DNA of 64,000 nucleotides from JAXIPB01 sp045403155. Its GTDB lineage: Bacteria > Actinomycetota > Actinomycetes > Mycobacteriales > Micromonosporaceae. Positions 51,684 to 60,540 of this stretch are shown one piece after another. The stretch is from positions 6,188 to 70,187 of the forward strand of contig JAXIPB010000104.1 in the NCBI GenBank assembly GCA_045403155.1, given 5' to 3'. Within the stretch, counting starts at the first letter, position 1. Each line of letters opens with the position of its first letter. The notes under the pieces are model-generated. The model saw only the letters and a program-made list of their open reading frames with translations. It ran no database searches and had not been told where the DNA came from. The translations under genes and the position numbers were made by a program.

Positions 51684-52080
51684 GGAGATCCCCTCAGCAA
51701 CCGGCTTGACGTTGCGGTCGTCCCGAGCGTAGTGGGGACTTCGGCGGCAATCAATCAGTGCCCTCGCAACCGTCCACAAAGCTAAGACAGGAAAGATCCG
51801 GTCACACCGCCGTGATCAAGCCGCGTCGAAACCGGCCGGACCCTGCGGCCACATCCCCACCACGCCCTGCTACGCAAAAGCCCGCCACGACTGGGCGACA
51901 ACAGCGCCGCCAATGTCCACGTCATCCTCGACCTTATGGGCGACTTCTCCCGATTGGGGGAGCCCCGCGCACCGGAAAAATGGGTAACGCGGCAAGAAAT
52001 CTGGGGAACCGTTCCCGATACACGGAGTGCGCCAGCGGCCGTACGGTCGCTCCGAACATCCCGGCAATCGAGGAGGCACC
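51684..52080. promoter_or_regulatory. control region before the DUF4242/reductase operon
   Basis: About 400 bases without a gene. It holds a 13-base palindrome GGGAACCGTTCCC (52004-52016; 6-base arms around one C), ~65 bases before the DUF4242 start, a likely operator. GGAGG at 52070-52074 is the ribosome site. Boxes for RNA polymerase are not clear; TACGGT at about 52041 is a -10 candidate. Confidence 0.45.
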
Positions 52081-52332
52081 GTGCCGCTCTACATGGACGT
52101 CCACACAATCTCCGGCGGCGTCGCCGTTGACGCAGTGGCCAAGGCGCACATGGCGGACCTGCAAACGCAGCACAAGTACGACGTCCGCTACCTGCGCTAC
52201 TGGGTCGACGAGCGACACGGCAAGGTGTTCTGTCTGGTCGAGGCGCCGTCCGCGGACGCGGCCTCGACGGTGCACCGGGAGGCGCACGGCCTTGTTGCCG
52301 AAGCGATCTTCCAGGTACAGGAGGGCTCCTGA
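52081..52332 (+). CDS. DUF4242 (nickel-binding-like) small protein
   Basis: 83 aa from GTG 52081, right after GGAGG. Ferredoxin-like fold of DUF4242: PLYMDVHTISGGVAVDAVAK, AHMADLQTQHKYDVRYLRYW, KVFCLVEAPSADAASTVHRE, AHGLVAEAIFQV. The N-terminal MDVH, conserved His/Trp and the Cys in KVFCLVEAP are the family's putative metal-binding residues; a Streptomyces member was reported to bind nickel. One base separates its stop from the reductase start, so they are co-translated. Confidence 0.85.
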   Translation: MPLYMDVHTISGGVAVDAVAKAHMADLQTQHKYDVRYLRYWVDERHGKVFCLVEAPSADAASTVHREAHGLVAEAIFQVQEGS

Positions 52333-52333
52333 C

Positions 52334-53011
52334 ATGAAGGTCCTGCATGTCATCGCCACGCCGAGGAGCGAGAAATCCAACACACTCCAGATCTCGGGCG
52401 TGTTTCTCGACAGCCTGTCGGTGCTCCGCCCAGACCTGCAGATCGAGGTCGTAGACCTGTTCAACTCCGACCTCCCGGCCATGGCCGGCGAAAACATCGA
52501 ATCCAAGTACACCCTCATGAGCGGCCAGCCGATCGACAAGGACCACGAGGCCTCCTGGCGTCAGATCGAGACGCTCATCGAGCACTTCCTGTCGGCCGAT
52601 GCATACGTCATCTCCTCTCCGATGTGGAACTTCGGCATCCCGTACGCGCTGAAGTACTACATCGACTGCATCGTCCAGCCCGGCTACGTGTTCGGGTACA
52701 ACGAGTTGGGCATGCCGGTCCCCATGGTCCACGGCAAGAAGATGCTCTGCGTGACCGCCCGCGGCGGCGACTACTCTCCGAGCAGCCCGTACCACCCCTA
52801 TGACTTCCAGCAGCCGTACCTCAGGTCGATTTTCGGCTTCATTGGCATCACCGACCTGCACTTCATCAGCCTCGAGCCGACGGACATCAGCTCGCAACGC
52901 GAGGCCGCGTTCGCCAGCGCGCTGGCCCAGGCGCGGGCTCTGGCCGGCTCACCACATTGGAGCCTGCGAGCGGCGGAGTCTGACGACCAGATCGCCCTCA
53001 CTGTCGGCTAA
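52334..53011 (+). CDS. FMN-dependent NAD(P)H reductase (AzoR/flavodoxin-like)
   Basis: 225 aa from ATG 52334; the open frame extends far upstream but overlaps the DUF4242 gene. Flavodoxin-like fold: phosphate loop VIATPRSEKSNT, the FMN contact SSPMWNFGIPYALKYYID (SPMxNFxxPxxLKxxxD, diagnostic for azoreductase-type quinone reductases) and TARGGDYS. Two-electron reduction of quinones or azo compounds, a detoxifying role. Paired with a probable metal-binding DUF4242 protein and downstream of a palindrome, which suggests a stress- or electrophile-induced unit (inference). Confidence 0.9.
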   Translation: MKVLHVIATPRSEKSNTLQISGVFLDSLSVLRPDLQIEVVDLFNSDLPAMAGENIESKYTLMSGQPIDKDHEASWRQIETLIEHFLSADAYVISSPMWNFGIPYALKYYIDCIVQPGYVFGYNELGMPVPMVHGKKMLCVTARGGDYSPSSPYHPYDFQQPYLRSIFGFIGITDLHFISLEPTDISSQREAAFASALAQARALAGSPHWSLRAAESDDQIALTVG

Positions 53012-53040
53012 CGGAATCCAGCAGATCACAGGAGAATCAC

Positions 53041-53693
53041 ATGCGTCGCCCTGTCCTACTCACGCTCGCCGCGGTCGGCGGCATCATCGTCATGCTCGGC
53101 GGCACCGGCATCTTCGCCGCGTTGACCGACACCGCGCGAAGTGGCACCAACTCCATCGATACCGATGCCCTGCCACCCTCGTCGGACCTACGAGCCGCGA
53201 CCGCGGAGCTCGTGGGGTCGACCATTTCGTGTGGCTCCTTCAGTGACAATTTGGCGTCGGCGCTGATCACCGTGTCCGGCCCACCGGGATCCAACTCCCC
53301 AAACAGCTATTTCTTCTGCCTTCGCAACGTCGGTAGCCAAACGATCAACGTTACCTCTCAGGCGGACGAGTTCACTGACGTCGAGATCGAGTGCACCGGC
53401 GACGAGAGCGTCTTCGACCTCACATGCGGCTCCGGCCCGGGGGACCTCGGCGATATCGTCACCGTGTTACACGCGCAGTACGACTGTGCAACAGGTGCGC
53501 CCATAAATCCCGCGCCGAGGTCGACCTGCTTCGCGACACCATCACCACGCCAGTGCCCCTCGGCATTCTTGGCCCCGACGAGACCCACTGCTTCGTAACT
53601 GCCGTGTACCAGTCCAGTTCGACCGAGGACCAGCGCCAGCGGGCCCAAACCGACCAGTTGACGTGGCGATTTGCCTGGACCGGCCAGGCCTGA
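53041..53693 (+). pseudogene. TasA/camelysin-like secreted protein gene with a frameshift
   Basis: ATG 53041. N-terminal SipW-type signal: RPVLLTLAAVGGIIVMLGG with ALTDTARSGTNSI at the cleavage region, as in TasA/CalY proteins. Beta-rich mature part with LITVSGPPGSNSP, NSYFFCLRNVGSQTINVTSQ and FTDVEIECTGDE. At about 53502 (CCCATAAATCCC) one base seems lost: the annotated frame then degenerates, whereas the next frame continues sensibly (KSRAEVDLLRD, LGILGPDETHCFVTAVYQSS, TDQLTWRFAWTGQA) and stops at 53693, one base before the signal peptidase start. Gene lesion or sequencing error. Confidence 0.7.
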
Positions 53694-53694
53694 C

Positions 53695-54306
53695 GTGACG
53701 GCGGAAGCTAGCGAGAGCCGGGGCCGCCGGTGGGGGCTCATAGTTCCCACCGGCGTCCTCGGCTTCGTCGTTCTCGCCCCGATCGCGGCACTGTTGGCCA
53801 CTACCTGGGTATTGGGCTGGCGACTCCAGGTGGTGGAAACCTCCAGCATGCGGCCCCTTTACCCTGAGGGCTCGCTCGTAGCCGTCGAGCCGATCGATGC
53901 CGCCAGCGTCGAAAGCGGGATGGTCGTGGTGTTCCGCGACCCGGTTTATCGTGACCGCCTGATCGCCCATCGTGCGGTGAAGCGGCTGCCGGGCGAGCAG
54001 CCCAGATGGCAGACCCAGGGCGACGCCAACCGGGACCCCGACCCGTGGCCCGTCTCCGCCGAGGACGTACGCGGACGGGTGCGGTGGGGCGTGCCCGGCC
54101 TCGGCCGTGTGGTGTCCGCGCTCTCCGGGTGGCGGGGCGCGGCGTTGCTTATCGGCGGGCCGCTCGGACTGCTCGCGCTATCTGAGTGGTCCGCCCACGT
54201 CCGCCGACGACAATCAAGAACCGCACACAACGGCCGCATGGATGCCGTCACCGCGGCCCGGCCCAGACCGAGAAGATGGGCTTTGCCCAAGCGAGCATGG
54301 GAGTGA
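53695..54306 (+). CDS. sipW: SipW-like signal peptidase I (S26B type)
   Basis: 203 aa from GTG 53695, one base after the TasA-like stop. Membrane helix 1 (LIVPTGVLGFVVLAPIAALL), then the catalytic Ser in VVETSSMRPLYPEGSLVAV, and VVVFRDP. The second catalytic position is His (RDRLIAHRAVKRLPG), not Lys as in ordinary bacterial enzymes, which marks the SipW/archaeal-eukaryotic Ser-His class. Then the box III-like GDANRDPDPWPV, and a second membrane helix (AALLIGGPLGLLALS). Dedicated to processing its neighbours, the TasA-like protein and possibly the large beta-helix protein. Confidence 0.88.
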   Translation: MTAEASESRGRRWGLIVPTGVLGFVVLAPIAALLATTWVLGWRLQVVETSSMRPLYPEGSLVAVEPIDAASVESGMVVVFRDPVYRDRLIAHRAVKRLPGEQPRWQTQGDANRDPDPWPVSAEDVRGRVRWGVPGLGRVVSALSGWRGAALLIGGPLGLLALSEWSAHVRRRQSRTAHNGRMDAVTAARPRPRRWALPKRAWE

Positions 54307-54308
54307 AC

Positions 54309-56792
54309 GTGAATGGGAGACGATTCACAAGGCGTTTGGTGAGCCTGACGATATCGGCGGTGCTCGTCGCTGTCGGCGTAGTCGGGGTGGATCCCGCATA
54401 CGCCGTCCAGATCACCGTCGCGTCGTGTGAGTCGGGCGCGCTGATCAGCGCGATCGAGTCCGCTAACGACGAGGTAGCGAACCCCGGGATCGATCTCATC
54501 GTGCTCAATTCCGGCTGCACCTACTCCCTCACAAGCGCCTACGACGCTTCCGGCCTGTTCGGGCTGCCGACGATCACCAGCGAAGTCTTTCTGCTTGGCT
54601 TGGGTGCAACCATCCAGCGAGCCGCAGAAAGCCCCTCGTTCGGGTTCTTCTCTGTAGCCCAGCAGGGCTCGCTGACCCTGAAATCCACCACATTGATGGA
54701 CGCGAGGCGGGCGAGCATCGACAACAGCGGCTCGGTCAGTGTGGAGGATTCGATCATCACCGCGATCCCGCCGCTTGCTAACAAGTCCGGACTGGACAAT
54801 CAGGGAACCATGTCGATCATCAACTCGACCCTCTCCAACCTCAGGAGCAATGACGGCGGCGGGGCCGTCGTGAACACCGGGGCGCTGACGATCGCTTCAT
54901 CGAGGTTCGAGAACAACCGGGCCGGAAATCCGCTCAACGCGGGGCTCGGGCCGGGTGGCGCCATATGGAACGTTGGAACTGCCTCCATCACAAGCAGCCA
55001 ATTCACGGGGAACGTAGCCACTGCCGGTGGCGCGATACGTCAGCCCGGTGGAACGTTGAGCGTGGTCGATTCGTCCTTTGTCGACAATGCTGCCAGCGTG
55101 GCCGGCGGAGCTATTCGTGCCAATGCGGACGCGGATCTGCGCGTGGAACGGTCCTACTTCGGCTTGAACGACGCGTTCGAAGGAGGGGCGCTGCACAATT
55201 CAGGGTCAAGCCTGGCAACGGTGATCAACTCCACCTTCTTCGGGAACCGTGCCTCCAGAGGAGCCGCAGCGTGGAACGAACACTCGTTGCGAATCGAACA
55301 GTCCACGTTCTCCGACAACACGGGCGGCGGAGCGACGCTGGAGAGCCCGTCGGGTCTCATTGGGGTTGAGGCGAGCATCATCGAGGGTGCTAGCCAACCG
55401 TGCGGCGGCTTCGTGGCCGACTTCGACTACAACGTCGTCTATCCCGCCGGCGGCTCCTGTCCCAGCGGTTTCGCCGTCGCGGATCCGAGGCTCGGCCAAC
55501 CTGGGTCGTATGGAGGCGCCACGAAGACGATACGTCTGGGTGGCGGCAGCGCCGCGATCGACCGTGTGCCGTTGGCCGCGTGCGGTCACGCGGTGGACCA
55601 ACGCGGGGCCACGCGTCCGGCCGGGCCCGCCTGTGACAGCGGCGCACTCGAAAACCAGATCCCAACATCTGCCGGCCAGCCCGTGCTGACGCAAGGCACC
55701 ACCCCCAACCAGGGCTCGTTCACGCTCGGCTGGGAGCCATCTTCCGATTTGGAGCAGGGGCCGCTGACGTACCGGGTGTATCACAAGGACGCGGACGACA
55801 CGGCGTTCGAACTCGTAGGTCAGACAACCGCCCCCGTTTACTCCTTTGCGGTGCCGGAGGCGGAGGGGAGCCACCAGTATCGGGCGCAAGCGAGCGACGG
55901 TAACTACGATTCGTCCCTGTCGGTGCCCTCCGGCGTCGTGGTCGTCGATCGGACGCCGCCTTCGTCGCCGATCGCGACGGCCGATCGGCCGCCGGAGTTC
56001 GTGTCACAAACTGGCGATGCCTGGTACCGGGACTTGGTGACCCTGAGCTATGCGGGGTCGGCCGATCCGGCGCTCGCGGACTTCAGCCCGGGCTCGGGAG
56101 TTGCCTCCTACACGCCGCCGATAACGCTCACGACAAGTGGCCAGCATGCCGTCGTCGGCCAGGCCACCGACCACGCAGGCAACCTCGCGGAGACCACCGT
56201 GAACGTTCGGGTCGACGCCCACGTGCCGGACGTTGGCTTCACCTCCTGCCCGGCGGACGTGTTGTTGAACGCCGCGGCGATGGCGACCTGGTCGGTGTCG
56301 GACGCTCACTCCGGATTGGCGACCGTCGCCTCGGGAGTCATCCCCCTGCCGACGTCGACAATCGGCGCCAAAGCGGTCACCATCTCAGCTACCGACAATG
56401 TCGGACATTCGTCGTCGGCCATCTGTAACTACCGCGTGATCTACGACTTCAATGGCTTCCTCAAACCCGTGGTCAACCCGCCGACCGAATCGGTCGTCGT
56501 GGCCGGCAACACGGTGCCCGTCTCCTTCGGCCTCAACGGAAATCAGGGAACCGACATTCTCGCTACCAGTTACCCGCAATCGGTCCAGATCACCTGTGGG
56601 ACATCTCCTGACGAGACGTCAGGCTCCCCGACTTCGGCCACGAGGCCATTGCTGTTCACACCAGCAAAGGCTGGCGGCGGCCGCTACATCTACTCATGGC
56701 GAACGCAGGCGCAGTGGGCCGGCACCTGTCGACAGCTGATTGTGATGCTCGCCGACGGCACGTATCACCGAGCGAACTTCCGGTTCACGTAG
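54309..56792 (+). CDS. large secreted parallel beta-helix protein
   Basis: 827 aa from GTG 54309, preferred because GGGAG (54299-54303) is 5 bases before it; ATG 54297 is an alternative. Signal peptide with LVSLTISAVLVAVGVVGV ending DPAYA. Residues ~20-440 form a polymorphic-membrane-protein-like right-handed beta-helix with repeats such as GGAIWNVGTASITSSQFTGN, GGALHNSG, VINSTFFGNRASRGAA. Then a CDSGALEN motif, an FN3-like domain (LTYRVYHKDADD), an Ig-like region and a C-terminal module (VAGNTVPVSFGLNGNQGTDI … AGTCRQLIVMLADG … RANFRFT) common in actinobacterial exported proteins. Probably a surface fibre or adhesin, third gene of the TasA/SipW operon. Confidence 0.88.
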   Translation: MNGRRFTRRLVSLTISAVLVAVGVVGVDPAYAVQITVASCESGALISAIESANDEVANPGIDLIVLNSGCTYSLTSAYDASGLFGLPTITSEVFLLGLGATIQRAAESPSFGFFSVAQQGSLTLKSTTLMDARRASIDNSGSVSVEDSIITAIPPLANKSGLDNQGTMSIINSTLSNLRSNDGGGAVVNTGALTIASSRFENNRAGNPLNAGLGPGGAIWNVGTASITSSQFTGNVATAGGAIRQPGGTLSVVDSSFVDNAASVAGGAIRANADADLRVERSYFGLNDAFEGGALHNSGSSLATVINSTFFGNRASRGAAAWNEHSLRIEQSTFSDNTGGGATLESPSGLIGVEASIIEGASQPCGGFVADFDYNVVYPAGGSCPSGFAVADPRLGQPGSYGGATKTIRLGGGSAAIDRVPLAACGHAVDQRGATRPAGPACDSGALENQIPTSAGQPVLTQGTTPNQGSFTLGWEPSSDLEQGPLTYRVYHKDADDTAFELVGQTTAPVYSFAVPEAEGSHQYRAQASDGNYDSSLSVPSGVVVVDRTPPSSPIATADRPPEFVSQTGDAWYRDLVTLSYAGSADPALADFSPGSGVASYTPPITLTTSGQHAVVGQATDHAGNLAETTVNVRVDAHVPDVGFTSCPADVLLNAAAMATWSVSDAHSGLATVASGVIPLPTSTIGAKAVTISATDNVGHSSSAICNYRVIYDFNGFLKPVVNPPTESVVVAGNTVPVSFGLNGNQGTDILATSYPQSVQITCGTSPDETSGSPTSATRPLLFTPAKAGGGRYIYSWRTQAQWAGTCRQLIVMLADGTYHRANFRFT

Positions 56793-57057
56793 CCGAACCG
56801 CCAGCCTGGCGGCTGGACCGTGCGTGGGGGTCGGTGGAGGCGCCGGCCCCCTAGCTCTGTCCGTCAACAACGAGCCACATGTTTGGAGTCGCCGACTTCT
56901 GCGCGCACGCCGGAGGCGGCTAGGCCCGCACGGCCTGTGACCTGCGGCGAAGCGTGCCTTGGACTGTCACCGGCGTCGAGCCAGAGCCGGCAAATGCAGG
57001 CCGCCGAAATCGATCATCAGGGTTTCATAACGGCCGGGTAACGGCCCCTTGTCCATA
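56793..57057. other. intergenic region after the beta-helix gene
   Basis: Contains only a weak hairpin CCAGCC-TGGC-GGCTGG (56801-56816) just after the stop, a possible terminator. No gene is supported in the remaining ~240 bases. Confidence 0.45.
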
Positions 57058-57115
57058 TTGTTACCTCGAACAACAAACTTCAACCTTGCGCGACCGAGCG
57101 GAAACGGAATACGTT
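57058..57115 (+). promoter_or_regulatory. promoter region of the xylose-type importer
   Basis: TTGTT-ACCTCG-AACAA (57058-57073) is an inverted repeat upstream of TTGCGC (57086-57091), 18-base spacer, TACGTT (57110-57115). This gives a leader of about 90 bases before xylF. The repeat is a candidate operator for the ROK regulator encoded at the operon end. Confidence 0.55.
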
Positions 57116-57212
57116 GCCGGACACAACAATCCGTGTGACCGGTCACACATCTGTCGAGCACCGCTATCCGAAGCCGCCTCAGCGGGCGGCACGACACAGA
57201 AGGGATCGCGCG

Positions 57213-58301
57213 ATGCGCAAGAGCATCTGTCTGATGGTCGTCACGGGTCTGCTGACGATGGGTGGCGCGGCCGCCTGCGGCGACGATAACAGCGGCGGTA
57301 CCACGAAGACGCCGAAGATCGGGGTAATCCTGCCCGACAGTGCGTCGTCGGCACGCTGGGAGACGGCTGACCGCAAGTATCTCGAGGCAGCATTCAAGGC
57401 AGCGGGCGTGCAGTACGACATCCAGAACGCCCAGAACGATAAGACTCGGTTCCAGACGATCGCCGACCAGATGATCACCGGCGGTGCCACCGTCCTGATG
57501 ATCGTCAACCTCGACTCGGGCACCGGCAAGGCCGTGATCGACAAGGCGAAGGCACAGGGCGTCGGAGTCATCGACTATGACCGCTTAACCCTCAATGGCG
57601 GGGCGTCGTACTACGTCAGCTTCAACAACGTCGCGGTCGGCAAGCTGCAGGGCGAGGGCCTGGTCAAGTGCCTGACCGCCAAGGGCGTCGCCAAGCCGGT
57701 CGTGGCCGAGCTGAACGGCTCCCCGACCGACAACAACGCCACGCTCTTCAAAGAGGGCTACGACTCCGTACTCAAGCCCAAGTACGACTCGGGTGAGTAC
57801 ATCAAGGGCCCGGACCAGTCGGTGCCTGAGTGGAACAACACCACCGCCGGGACCATCTTCGAGCAGATGATGACGCAGAAGCAAAACAAGATCGACGGTG
57901 TACTGGCCGCGAATGACGGACTGGGCAACGCCGCGATCGCGGTGCTCAAGCGCAATGGGCTCAACGGCCAGGTTCCAGTGACTGGCCAGGACGCCACGGT
58001 GCAGGGCCTGCAGAACGTGCTCGCCGGTGACCAGTGCATGACCGTCTACAAGGCGATCAAGCAGGAGGCCGACGAGGCGGCCAAGCTCGCCATCGCGCTG
58101 GCCAAGGGCGAGAACGTCAACACCGGTGAGACCGTCAAGGACACCGAGTCGGGCAAGGATGTTCCGGCCAAACTGCTGGTGCCCGTGTCGATTACCAAGG
58201 AGAACATCAAGACCGTCATCGACGACGGGTTCGTCACCACCGCCGAGCTCTGCACCGGTGCCTATGCGGCTATGTGCACAGCGGCCGGCCTCACAACATG
58301 A
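57213..58301 (+). CDS. xylF: D-xylose-type ABC importer binding lipoprotein
   Basis: 362 aa from ATG 57213 (AAGGGA upstream). Lipobox MGGAAACG near residue 22. Periplasmic-binding-protein type 1 fold of the XylF subgroup: KIGVILPDSASSARWETADR, AQNDKTRFQTIADQMITGG, VIDYDRLTLNGGASYYVSFN (xylose-binding Arg/Asp region), ELNGSPTDNNATLFKEG, VTGQDATVQGLQNVLAGDQC. Captures xylose or a related pentose at the membrane. First gene of the importer operon. No xylose isomerase or xylulokinase is in this window. Confidence 0.92.
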   Translation: MRKSICLMVVTGLLTMGGAAACGDDNSGGTTKTPKIGVILPDSASSARWETADRKYLEAAFKAAGVQYDIQNAQNDKTRFQTIADQMITGGATVLMIVNLDSGTGKAVIDKAKAQGVGVIDYDRLTLNGGASYYVSFNNVAVGKLQGEGLVKCLTAKGVAKPVVAELNGSPTDNNATLFKEGYDSVLKPKYDSGEYIKGPDQSVPEWNNTTAGTIFEQMMTQKQNKIDGVLAANDGLGNAAIAVLKRNGLNGQVPVTGQDATVQGLQNVLAGDQCMTVYKAIKQEADEAAKLAIALAKGENVNTGETVKDTESGKDVPAKLLVPVSITKENIKTVIDDGFVTTAELCTGAYAAMCTAAGLTT

Positions 58302-58436
58302 TCGAACCGAGCATGCGCATGCGTGCGTGACAAATTCCGCGACTACCGGCGCCGTGCGGGCGAACCTTCCCGTGCGGCGCCGGACGCACCAGGATGGACG
58401 GACGGACGCGCCCGCGTGCGGCCGGGAGGGAGAACG

Positions 58437-59249
58437 GTGAACGGCACAGACCCACGACCGTTGATGGAGCTGCGGGGCGTGTACAAGAGCTTCGGCGCGG
58501 TGCAGGTCCTCCACGATGTCGACTTCTCCATCGGCGCGGGCGAGGTGACCGCGCTGGTCGGCGACAACGGCGCCGGGAAGTCCACTCTGGTCAAGTGCAT
58601 CAGCGGCATCTACTCGCATGACACGGGGGAGTTCCGATTTGAGGGACGGCCCGTCACTATCCACAATCCGCGAGACGCGGCCGAGCTCGGCATCGAGATC
58701 GTCTACCAGGACCTCGCGCTGTGCGACAACCTCGACATCGTGCAGAACATGTTCCTCGGCCGGGAGCGCCGCCGGAACGTGGTGCTCGATGAACCGACCA
58801 TGGAGCAGATGGCCGCGGAGACGCTGGCCAGCCTCGCCGTGCGTACGGTCAAATCGGTCCGCCAACAGGTCGCCAGCCTCAGCGGTGGGCAGCGACAGAC
58901 AGTCGCCATCGCCAAGGCCGTGCTCTGGAACAGCAAGGTGGTGATCCTCGACGAGCCGACCGCTGCGCTCGGCGTGGCACAGACCGCCCAGGTGCTCGAG
59001 TTGGTCCGCCGGCTCGCCGACAACGGTCTCGCCGTCGTACTTATCTCACACAACATGAACGACGTCTTCGCCGTCTCGGACCGCATCGCCGCGCTCTACC
59101 TCGGCCGGATGGTGGCTCAGCTCAAGGCGACTGACGTGACGCACTCCCAGATCGTGGAGCTGATCACGGCGGGTCGAAGCGGTAACCTCGGGTTCCCGGC
59201 GCAAGGCGATCTCGCGGTCGGTCTCGACGAGAACGGAGTGGAGTCATGA
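58437..59249 (+). CDS. xylG: xylose-type ABC importer ATPase (single domain)
   Basis: 270 aa from GTG 58437 (GGGAGGGAG upstream). One ATPase domain: Walker A GDNGAGKST, Q-loop EIVYQDLALCDNLDI, signature LSGGQRQTVAIAKAV, Walker B VVILDEPTAALG, switch His LISHNMNDVFA. Unlike enteric XylG or RbsA, which are two fused domains, this is the short actinobacterial form acting as a homodimer. Its stop overlaps the permease ATG (ATGA). A perfect palindrome GCATGCGCATGC (58311-58322) lies in the gap after xylF. Confidence 0.92.
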   Translation: MNGTDPRPLMELRGVYKSFGAVQVLHDVDFSIGAGEVTALVGDNGAGKSTLVKCISGIYSHDTGEFRFEGRPVTIHNPRDAAELGIEIVYQDLALCDNLDIVQNMFLGRERRRNVVLDEPTMEQMAAETLASLAVRTVKSVRQQVASLSGGQRQTVAIAKAVLWNSKVVILDEPTAALGVAQTAQVLELVRRLADNGLAVVLISHNMNDVFAVSDRIAALYLGRMVAQLKATDVTHSQIVELITAGRSGNLGFPAQGDLAVGLDENGVES

Positions 59250-60508
59250 CCACGCTGCGGACGCCGGCCGATGCCCAAAGCACGGGAACGGTCCCTTCAC
59301 CGCCGCTTTCGTCGTATGTGAGTGGCTACTGGACGCGGGTGCGCGGCGGCGAGATGGGTGCGCTGCCAGTCATCCTCGGTCTGCTTGTGCTGTGTACGGT
59401 CTTCTCCATTGTCCGCCCGGCCTTCCTCACCGCCGGCAACTTCGCGAACCTCTTGCCGCAGGGCGCCGCCGTCATCGTCATCGCGATGGGTCTGGTCTTC
59501 GTGCTCTTGCTGGGTGAGATCGACCTCTCCGCCGGCTTTACCAGCGGTGTCTGCGCAGCGATCCTGGCCATCTCGCTGGCCGACTATGGGATGCCGTGGT
59601 ACGCGGCTATCCTGGCCTCCCTGGCCGCGGGGATGGTCATCGGACTGGTGCTGGGCTCACTCGTGGCGAAGGTCGGCATTCCGTCCTTTGTGGTCACGCT
59701 CGCCGCCTTTCTCGCGTTCCAAGGCGTGGTCTTGCAGCTCATCAAGGGCGGCACGATCGTCTCAATCGGGGATCCCGTGATCCTTGCCATCGGCAACAAG
59801 AACGTGCCGCCAACGCTGGGCTGGATCCTGTACGCGCTTTGCATCTTCGCCTACGCCGCCGTGCAGATCGGACGCGTGCGAGACCGCGGACGGCGCGGCT
59901 TGACCCACGACCCGATGAGCCTCGTCGTGCTCCGGATCACGGCACTCGCGGTGCTCGCCGGTGGCGCCGTGTATGTGCTCAACCAGGAGCGCAGCCGCAA
60001 CCCCTTGATCGTCTCTCTCAAGGGCGTCCCGATCGTTGTCCCCATCATCGTCGTGCTGCTTGTCGTGCTCACGTTTGTGCTCAAGCGCACCGGCTACGGC
60101 CTGCACATCTACGCCGTCGGAGGCAACCGGGAGGCGGCGCGGCGGGCCGGCATCAACGTCGACCGGATCCGCACCAGTGCGTTCGTCATCTGCTCGACGA
60201 TGGCGGCTATCGGCGGCATCATCGCCGCGTCCCGCGCGAACTCCGTCGACGCCAACACCGGCGGGAGCAATGTGCTTCTGTCCGCGGTCGGTGCGGCGGT
60301 CATCGGCGGCACGAGCCTGTTCGGCGGCAAGGGTCGCGTCCTCGACGCCGTCCTGGGCGGCGTAGTCGTCGCAGTCATCGAGAACGGCATGGGGCTGATG
60401 GGCTTCAGCGCCGGTGTCAAGTACATCGTGACCGGCTCAGTGCTGCTCCTTGCGGCAGGCGTCGATGCGCTCTCGCGGCGGCGGGCGGCGACGGCGGGCT
60501 TGCGGTGA
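59246..60508 (+). CDS. xylH: xylose-type ABC importer permease
   Basis: 420 aa, ATG 59246. RbsC/XylH-type permease with about ten helices: VIVIAMGLVFVLLLGEIDLS, VAKVGIPSFVVTLAAFLAF, an extended loop with RDRGRRGLTHDPMS (residues ~210-225) seen in XylH-like homologs, YAVGGNREAARRAGINVDR, VLLSAVGAAVIGGTSLFGGK. Works as a homodimer with the ATPase. Confidence 0.93.
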   Translation: MTTLRTPADAQSTGTVPSPPLSSYVSGYWTRVRGGEMGALPVILGLLVLCTVFSIVRPAFLTAGNFANLLPQGAAVIVIAMGLVFVLLLGEIDLSAGFTSGVCAAILAISLADYGMPWYAAILASLAAGMVIGLVLGSLVAKVGIPSFVVTLAAFLAFQGVVLQLIKGGTIVSIGDPVILAIGNKNVPPTLGWILYALCIFAYAAVQIGRVRDRGRRGLTHDPMSLVVLRITALAVLAGGAVYVLNQERSRNPLIVSLKGVPIVVPIIVVLLVVLTFVLKRTGYGLHIYAVGGNREAARRAGINVDRIRTSAFVICSTMAAIGGIIAASRANSVDANTGGSNVLLSAVGAAVIGGTSLFGGKGRVLDAVLGGVVVAVIENGMGLMGFSAGVKYIVTGSVLLLAAGVDALSRRRAATAGLR

Positions 60509-60540
60509 CAAGTAACTGTCAGGGAACGAGCTGACGGACC

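Noticed and set aside
58311..58322. Palindrome GCATGCGCATGC between xylF and xylG as an operator
   Set aside because: It is a simple alternating sequence and lies inside an operon; no partner site was found.
57585..58865. 426-codon minus-strand frame opposite xylF/xylG
   Set aside because: Antisense shadow of two clearly coding genes.
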